From the NCBI GenBank assembly GCA_900321365.1, contig ONVT01000238.1:1-19552 (forward strand): DNA of 19,552 nucleotides, in the 5' to 3' direction. Under the pieces are notes generated by a model, which saw nothing but the letters and a program-made list of their open reading frames with translations, was not told the DNA's origin and did not search any database. The stretch comes from an uncultured Eubacteriales bacterium (GTDB lineage Bacteria; Bacillota_A; Clostridia; Lachnospirales; Lachnospiraceae). Position numbers and translations under genes: made by a program. Below, piece by piece: positions 14,709 to 19,552 of this stretch (position 1 is its first letter; every line of letters starts with the position of its first letter).

Positions 14709-16178
14709 ATGAAAAATTATGATCTGCAGGAAAAGCTGAACCAGATTCAGGCAGTAATTGATCAGGGGCCATACAGGGATGACTGGGAGTCGCTGTCAGA
14801 GTACGAAGTGCCGAAATGGTACGCGAAACTGCGGTTCGGCATCTTCATCCATTACGGGCTGTTTTCGGTTCCGGCTTTTGACAGTGAGTGGTATCCCCGC
14901 ATGATGTATGTAAAAGACAGCAGGGCATGGCATCATCATCTCGAGACGTACGGCCCGCATGCGAAGTTCGGGCTGAAGGATTTTATTCCGATGTTCCATG
15001 CGGAGCATTTTGACGCAGACAGATGGATGGAGATCTTCAAAAAGTCCGGAGCCCAGTATGTGGTTCCCGTCGCGGAGCACCATGACGGCTTTCAGATGTA
15101 TGAGAGTGAACTGTCCTCCTATAACGCCAAAGATATGGGCCCCGGGATAGATTACATCGGTCTTCTGAAGGAAAGTGCCCGGAAGAGGGATATGGTCTTC
15201 GGCGTATCCTCTCACCGGATCGAGCACTTCTTTTTTCTCGGAGGCGGAAGGGATTTCGACAGTGACATCAGGGGAGAGTTTCATCGGGGCGACCTTTACT
15301 GGCCGTCCGAAAGAGGCCCGTCCGACTTTGACGCAATCGACGGTGAGTGTTCCCCTTCCGAAGAATTCATGCAGGACTGGCTTGTGAGGACCTGTGAGAT
15401 CATAGACAAGTATCAGCCTTCGATCCTGTATTTTGACTGGTGGATCCAGCGGGTGGAACTGCGGGATTATCTCAGGAAGCTGACAGCCTATTACTATAAC
15501 CGGGCTGAGCAGCTGGGAAAGCAGGTTGTCATCAACTATAAGCATGACGCCATTCCGTTCGGGATCGCGGTCCCTGATATTGAGAGAGGTCAGCTGGCGT
15601 CACAGAAGCCTTACAGATGGCAGAGCGATACGGCGATGTGTTTCAATTCCTGGTGCCACACAGTTGACAACCGGTATAAGAAAGCGGAAGATATTCTGTG
15701 TGACCTGATTGACGTCAATTCCAAGAACGGTACGCTGCTGCTGAATATCGGGCCGAAGGAAGACGGCACATTTACCCGGGAGGAGACGGAGATTCTTTCC
15801 GAAATCGGTGCGTGGCTTGAAAAGAACAGGGAGGCGGTCCTCGATTCAGAGCCTTACAGGATCTTCGGAGAAGGGCCGACGGCAGTTGTGGAAGGCGGTT
15901 TCAAGGATGCGGAAGTCAAGGCGTTTACATCCTCGGACTTCCGGTTCTTCTCGGGGAAAGGATGCATCTACGCGGTTGCCATGAGAAGCGATCCGGAGGG
16001 AGATTATTTCATCCGGAGCTTTGCGAAAAAACAGGGAAAGCTGAACGCGAAGATCGGGAAGATCGTATGCCTTTCCGATGGAAGGGAAGTTGACTTCATT
16101 CACGACAAAGACGGACTGAGGATTCGGTGTGAAGCGGGTATAAAGATGCCGGTCGCATTCCGGATACGGCTGAGCTGA
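14709..16178 (+). CDS. Alpha-L-fucosidase, glycoside hydrolase family 29
   Basis: This 489-residue enzyme shows the GH29 signature from the N-terminus: KWYAKLRFGIFIHYGLFSVPAF-like sequence at about 36-57, SEWYPRMMY, VPVAEHHDGFQMY at 119-131, and the presumed nucleophile aspartate in ILYFDWW (Asp243). It then has CFNSWCH and LLLNIGPKEDGTF, which are typical of the family. GH29 enzymes release L-fucose from host or plant glycans with retention of configuration. No signal peptide is present, so it should act in the cytoplasm on imported oligosaccharides. The start at 14709 is six bases from GGAGG. A second ATG at 14703 abuts that site. No sugar transporter or fucose-metabolism gene lies nearby. 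The exact linkage specificity is unknown. Confidence 0.93.
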   Translation: MKNYDLQEKLNQIQAVIDQGPYRDDWESLSEYEVPKWYAKLRFGIFIHYGLFSVPAFDSEWYPRMMYVKDSRAWHHHLETYGPHAKFGLKDFIPMFHAEHFDADRWMEIFKKSGAQYVVPVAEHHDGFQMYESELSSYNAKDMGPGIDYIGLLKESARKRDMVFGVSSHRIEHFFFLGGGRDFDSDIRGEFHRGDLYWPSERGPSDFDAIDGECSPSEEFMQDWLVRTCEIIDKYQPSILYFDWWIQRVELRDYLRKLTAYYYNRAEQLGKQVVINYKHDAIPFGIAVPDIERGQLASQKPYRWQSDTAMCFNSWCHTVDNRYKKAEDILCDLIDVNSKNGTLLLNIGPKEDGTFTREETEILSEIGAWLEKNREAVLDSEPYRIFGEGPTAVVEGGFKDAEVKAFTSSDFRFFSGKGCIYAVAMRSDPEGDYFIRSFAKKQGKLNAKIGKIVCLSDGREVDFIHDKDGLRIRCEAGIKMPVAFRIRLS

Positions 16179-16212
16179 GGCCTGCGGCAGATACCGCGGA
16201 ACACTGCTGTAA

Positions 16213-16455
16213 ATGATCAGAGAAAATGCTCACCTGCTTTGGGAGGCAGAGACATGTTCAGGAGAGACTAAGGAACAGTATCTTTTCCTGAAGGAGATCG
16301 ACTGCGAGCTGGTGCAGGGCTTCTATTTCTATAAACCGAAAACACTGGAAAAGGTGATATCCGGCGGAGCCGGGAGAGTGGAATCGATTGCCCCCTCGGA
16401 AACGCAGACGGAACGGACGCGGCTGAATGATCTGTGGCTGGCCGGGGAAGAATGA
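16213..16455 (+). pseudogene. Remnant of the C-terminal end of an EAL domain
   Basis: The 80-residue reading frame contains ETKEQYLFLKEIDCELVQGF followed by YFYKPKTLEKVI. This closely resembles the end of EAL (c-di-GMP phosphodiesterase) domains, where a GVET-EQ motif leads into a Leu-x-x-x-Gly-Cys-Asp...QGYYFSKP block. The catalytic EAL, DDFG and other metal-binding motifs are absent because the upstream sequence is the fucosidase gene. What remains is the last tenth or so of such a domain, and WEAETCSGET also departs from the usual AEGVET. It is most likely a decayed fragment after a deletion, although a small expressed protein cannot be excluded. No clear ribosome binding site precedes it. 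Confidence 0.65.
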
Positions 16456-16476
16456 CAGATTGAAGGAGGAAGGATT

Positions 16477-17649
16477 ATGGATGGTGTACAGTTTTTATTG
16501 GATCTGAGTATTCTTCTCCTCTCGGCAAAGGTTTTCGGTATCCTGGCGAAACGGATCGGGGTGCCGGAGGTTGTCGGGCAGATTGTGGCGGGCCTTGTAT
16601 TCGGTCCCGCGCTGCTTGGAATCGTTCAGGAGACGGATTTCCTGCAGCAGATGGCAGAGATCGGCGTCATGATGATCATGTTCGAGGCCGGCCTGAACAC
16701 AGATCTGAAAGAGATGCGGAAGACCGGTGCCAAAGCCGCTATCATCGCGCTGATCGGCGTGCTCGTTCCAATGGGAATGGGACTGCTTCTCTTTATCCCG
16801 TTTTATGGAGCGGAGTATGCGGGATCCGATATGATTCTCCGCGGGCTTTTCATGGGTACGATTATCTCGGCCACTTCCGTCAGCATTACTGTTGCGGCCC
16901 TGCAGGAGATCGGGAAGCTGAACGACACGGTTGGAACCGCCATCACAGGCGCTGCCATCATCGATGATGTAATCGGAATCATCGCTCTGACGGTTGTGAT
17001 CAGCATGAAGGGCGGGGACGGATCCACGAGCATAGGGAGCGTTCTCCTGAAGGTACTGCTGTTCTTCGTGCTCGCCATCGGAAGCGGGTTCCTGATCAAC
17101 AAGGGAATGCACTGGCTGGACGAAAAGTTCCCCCATACACGCAGAATCCCCATTGCCAGCCTGTGTTACTGTTTTCTTCTCGGCTACGTCGCTGAGACGT
17201 ATTTCGGGATCGCTGACATCACCGGCGCTTACCTGGCGGGCGTTGTCCTCTGCAACCTGAGCGATAAGGATTACATTGACAGTAAGGTCTCTGTCAGCTC
17301 CTACATGGTCTTTGCTCCGCTGTTTTTTACCGGAATCGGACTCAAGACCAGCTTTGGCGCGATGAACGCAAAACTGCTGGTCTTCAGTATTCTCTTCACG
17401 CTTGTCGCACTCGTGGCCAAGGTAATCGGCTGCGGGGGGAGCGCGAAGCTTCTTGGATTTAACAAAAAGGATTCCCTTAAGATCGGCATCGGAATGATGT
17501 CAAGGGGAGAAGTAGCCCTCATCACGGCCCAGAAGGGGCTCTCGGCAGGTCTGCTCACTTCGGATTTCTTCACATCAATCATCCTTCTGATCGTTGTGAG
17601 TTCCATCGTGACGCCGATCCTGCTCAAGAGAATGTATCGGGACGGATAA
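16477..17649 (+). CDS. CPA2-family cation:proton antiporter (membrane domain only)
   Basis: The 390-residue membrane protein has about 12 hydrophobic segments and the features of the Kef/NapA-like CPA2 family. These include VGQIVAGLVFGPALLG (33-48), FEAGLNTDLKEM (69-80) and the tandem aspartates in AAIIDDVIGI (Asp163, Asp164) that carry ions in this fold. The C-terminal MMSRGEVALITAQKG is also typical. It exchanges Na+ or K+ for H+ across the cytoplasmic membrane. There is no RCK or universal-stress C-terminal domain, so it is the short form. GGAGG lies nine bases upstream of ATG. Its last 26 nt overlap the convergent BMP-family gene, and its probable terminator lies inside that gene. Ion selectivity cannot be read. 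Confidence 0.9.
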   Translation: MDGVQFLLDLSILLLSAKVFGILAKRIGVPEVVGQIVAGLVFGPALLGIVQETDFLQQMAEIGVMMIMFEAGLNTDLKEMRKTGAKAAIIALIGVLVPMGMGLLLFIPFYGAEYAGSDMILRGLFMGTIISATSVSITVAALQEIGKLNDTVGTAITGAAIIDDVIGIIALTVVISMKGGDGSTSIGSVLLKVLLFFVLAIGSGFLINKGMHWLDEKFPHTRRIPIASLCYCFLLGYVAETYFGIADITGAYLAGVVLCNLSDKDYIDSKVSVSSYMVFAPLFFTGIGLKTSFGAMNAKLLVFSILFTLVALVAKVIGCGGSAKLLGFNKKDSLKIGIGMMSRGEVALITAQKGLSAGLLTSDFFTSIILLIVVSSIVTPILLKRMYRDG

Positions 17650-18832
17650 TATCCTTCAGAATGTAATGGAAGGAAGGACAGGAAGAGGATTCGTTTTCCA
17701 GCCAGCCATCCTTCAGATCGATGGTGTCGGACGGATCTTCCGGATTCACTCCGGTGTAGTCACCCTGGAACGCGGTTTCAGGGTGTTTTTTCATCAGCTC
17801 GACAGCGGCATCTGCCGCTTCCCCCGTTCCCTGCGCGGTCAGATTCGTGTTCACGTCCAGGATCTCCAGGGCGCCCTCAGTGAATCCAAAGCTGATATCA
17901 TTGCCATGCACGTGCCCTTTCACGCTGTTCTCGATCTTTTTATAATTCATCACGGCTCTGACCGCGCCGGTGACGTAGGGAGCCCAGTTGATCCGGATGC
18001 TCAGAAGAGCGGTGGCCGGGGCAATGTCAAGCATTCCCCTGTTACTTCCGACAAAGATGACAGGATGGTCCGTAAGTGCCTCCTCGCAGGCGACCGCGCA
18101 TCCGGCGGTGTCCGAGTGCTGGGAGATAACGATACACCCTTCGTCTATCAGTTCATGGGCAGAGCGTTTCTCTTCCCGGTAGTCTGCCCAGGCCCCTGTA
18201 TAATGTACTCTCATGACGGCCTGGGGGCAGACAGACCGCACACCGATCAGGAATGCGGTATAGCCTGAGATGACCGTCGGGATCGGATAGGATCCCACAT
18301 ATCCCACCAGTGCCTGGTCGGGCGTGATGACCCCGTCTTCGATCAGTTCCCTGAGTTTGAGTCCTGCCGCGATACCGCTCACATAGCGTGCCTGATAAAT
18401 CTCACCGTTGAAGGTGTGGTAGTTGTCCGGATAGTCTGCGGGCACTTCCTTCATATCGCTGATCTGGCAGATCTGCACATCAGGAAACAGGGAGGCAAGC
18501 TGGGCGAAGACTTCGCTGTGGCAGTTTGTGAAGATGATAGAACAGCCTTTTACGGCGAATTCACGGACCATGTCCTCGATTGCGTCATCCGGTACATTGT
18601 GCTTTGTCAGGATGGTTACGCTGTCTTTCAGATCCTCCTTCAGGGCGGTCTGTGAGCGCGCAAAGTTATAGGAGTACGGGGCGCTCTCATCACTTTCATA
18701 GAGAAAGCCGACAGTGACCGAATCCATGGAACGGTTCAGGTTCATGCTCTGGCTGACTCCGAAGACCAGAGCAAGTACCGCGATGCAGGTTAGAAATGTC
18801 GTGATATATACCCGTTTCATAGACCGCCTCAT
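17624..18832 (-). CDS. Membrane-anchored BMP-family ligand-binding protein (PnrA/Med-like)
   Basis: The 402-residue protein has an N-terminal membrane helix (about 9-27) with no lipobox cysteine. It is probably held by an uncleaved anchor or secreted, not a lipoprotein. A BMP-type domain follows, with VTVGFLYES, IIFTNCHSE, ARYVSGIAAGLKLREL, LVGYVGSYPIPTV, VISQHSDT and RINWAPYV. Relatives include PnrA-like nucleoside-binding proteins of ABC transporters and the competence regulator Med of Bacillus. No permease or ATPase gene lies beside it, so a sensory role is as likely as transport. The start ATG overlaps the HD-GYP stop by 4 nt. A second in-frame ATG at 18820 has a better ribosome binding site (GAGG six bases upstream). 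The 3' end overlaps the antiporter gene. Confidence 0.85.
   Translation of the reverse strand: MRRSMKRVYITTFLTCIAVLALVFGVSQSMNLNRSMDSVTVGFLYESDESAPYSYNFARSQTALKEDLKDSVTILTKHNVPDDAIEDMVREFAVKGCSIIFTNCHSEVFAQLASLFPDVQICQISDMKEVPADYPDNYHTFNGEIYQARYVSGIAAGLKLRELIEDGVITPDQALVGYVGSYPIPTVISGYTAFLIGVRSVCPQAVMRVHYTGAWADYREEKRSAHELIDEGCIVISQHSDTAGCAVACEEALTDHPVIFVGSNRGMLDIAPATALLSIRINWAPYVTGAVRAVMNYKKIENSVKGHVHGNDISFGFTEGALEILDVNTNLTAQGTGEAADAAVELMKKHPETAFQGDYTGVNPEDPSDTIDLKDGWLENESSSCPSFHYILKDIIRPDTFS
17761..17791 (+). terminator. Intrinsic terminator for the antiporter, nested in the convergent gene
   Basis: CACCCTGGAA (17761-17770) pairs with TTTCAGGGTG (17776-17785), ten pairs with one G-U and loop CGCGG. 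TTTTTT (17786-17791) follows. It stands 112 nt past the antiporter stop on the plus strand and within codons of the minus-strand BMP-family gene. Confidence 0.75.
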
Positions 18833-19552
18833 TCTTTCCCAGCCGTCTTCTGACTGCCTTCAGCCTTAATTATTTCAGCCTTTTTTTCTTCTTCCTTCCG
18901 GCTACCGGACTTCTTTGCCGCCTCCTCCTGTTCGGAATGCTGCATCTGCTTCGGATAAAGCCGGTTCAGATCGATCGTACCCTCGTCGAGGATGCGAAGG
19001 AAAATATCCACGACATCGGGGTCGAACTGTGTACCGCGGCCTTTTTTGAGCTCATTCATCACATAACCGATGTCCATCTGGTTACGGTAGATGCGGTTTG
19101 CGGTCATGGCGTCAAATGCATCCGCCACGCCGATGATCCTGCCGTACAGGGGAATCTCTTCCCCTTTCAGTCCCTGAGGATACCCGCGCCCGTCATACCG
19201 CTCATGATGGTAAAGAGCACCGTCCGAAACATGCTCGATCAGCGTGAATCCGTTCAGAATCTCCGCACCGCGCATGGTGTGGGATTTCATGATCGCATAT
19301 TCTTCGTCGGTCAGCCGGCTGGGCTTGTTCAGGATATTGTCCGGAATAGCGATCTTGCCGATATCATGCATCCGTGCGGCCTTGCGCAGGTTCTCACATT
19401 CTTTGTCGGAAAACCCCATCTGCCGGGCGATCAGGACAGAGTATTCGGCAACACGTATGGAGTGCTCACTGGTGCGCACATCCTTGGCATCCACCGTGTT
19501 TGCGATTGCGAGGATGGTTTCATTGCCCATCCGGATCTGAAGATTCGCCCGT
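18829..19552 (-). CDS. HD-GYP domain protein, 5' end outside the window
   Basis: The visible part contains a complete HD-GYP domain, a family that degrades c-di-GMP. Counted from the first visible Met (19530), the motifs are SEHSIRVAEY with His23, the doublet in RMHDIGKIAIPD (His55, Asp56), His84, HHERYDGRGYPQGL (His108, His109, GYP at 116-118) and GVADAFDAMT. The C-terminus is a charged Lys/Glu tail (about 193-233). The frame is open past 19530 to the window edge (RANLQIR before the Met) with no ribosome binding site there, so the gene probably continues upstream into a sensory or membrane part. The stop overlaps the next ATG by 4 nt, coupling it to the BMP-family protein. Confidence 0.88.
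   Translation of the reverse strand, partial: RANLQIRMGNETILAIANTVDAKDVRTSEHSIRVAEYSVLIARQMGFSDKECENLRKAARMHDIGKIAIPDNILNKPSRLTDEEYAIMKSHTMRGAEILNGFTLIEHVSDGALYHHERYDGRGYPQGLKGEEIPLYGRIIGVADAFDAMTANRIYRNQMDIGYVMNELKKGRGTQFDPDVVDIFLRILDEGTIDLNRLYPKQMQHSEQEEAAKKSGSRKEEEKKAEIIKAEGSQKTAGKE

Noticed and set aside
1..19552. CRISPR arrays, tRNA or rRNA genes, insertion sequences, prophage or toxin-antitoxin modules
   Set aside because: No regularly spaced repeats, cloverleaf-like sequences, intact transposase or integrase motifs, or terminal inverted repeats were seen on either strand.

Overview
The window looks like chromosomal DNA of a Gram-positive, probably anaerobic Bacillota of the Lachnospiraceae type. 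This is inferred from strong AAGGAGG-type ribosome binding sites, about half G+C, GTG starts, a NifS/IscU pair beside an O-acetylhomoserine sulfhydrylase, DUF6765 and HdeD-like membrane genes, and a BMP-type binding protein coupled to an HD-GYP protein. I see no rRNA, tRNA, CRISPR array, insertion sequence or phage gene. Names rest on motifs read by eye; no database search was possible.

Region 1 (about 1-6480, + strand) is a membrane/envelope cluster. It holds a six-helix potassium-channel-like protein, two unrecognised multispan membrane proteins, a DUF6765 protein, an HdeD-like (DUF308) protein and a two-HKD cardiolipin synthase. The DUF6765 and HdeD genes overlap by 4 nt. The synthase has its own good promoter, whose -35 overlaps the previous stop codon, then a structured leader and an intrinsic terminator.

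Region 2 (6480-9545, +) is a compact sulfur operon: cysteine desulfurase, IscU-type Fe-S scaffold and O-acetylhomoserine/cysteine synthase-like PLP enzyme. It starts from a near-consensus promoter covered by an AT-rich inverted repeat, a good operator candidate, and ends at a terminator. Together the genes would make homocysteine or cysteine and pass cysteine sulfur to Fe-S clusters.

Region 3 (9546-11672, +) carries a membrane-anchored polysaccharide-deacetylase-like protein and a 59-residue membrane protein overlapping its stop. Convergent to it, 11684-13008 (-) is a three-gene unit: two small three-helix membrane proteins that look like distant relatives of each other, then an HD-domain phosphohydrolase. 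Its leader contains several mutually complementary TGATCA-type elements.

Region 4 (13302-17649, +) has a membrane YdcF/DUF218 protein, a cytoplasmic GH29 alpha-L-fucosidase, a short remnant of an EAL domain and a CPA2-type cation:proton antiporter. Facing it, 17624-19552 (-) encodes an HD-GYP protein, cut by the window edge, translationally coupled to a membrane-anchored BMP-family ligand-binding protein. The apparent terminator of the antiporter lies inside the coding sequence of that binding protein, so the two convergent transcripts should overlap by about 170 nt.

The parts least explained by known biology are the two-membrane-protein plus HD unit with its leader, the nested convergent terminator, the BMP/HD-GYP pair, and the channel-DUF6765-HdeD-Cls cluster. 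None is proven to be a new system.
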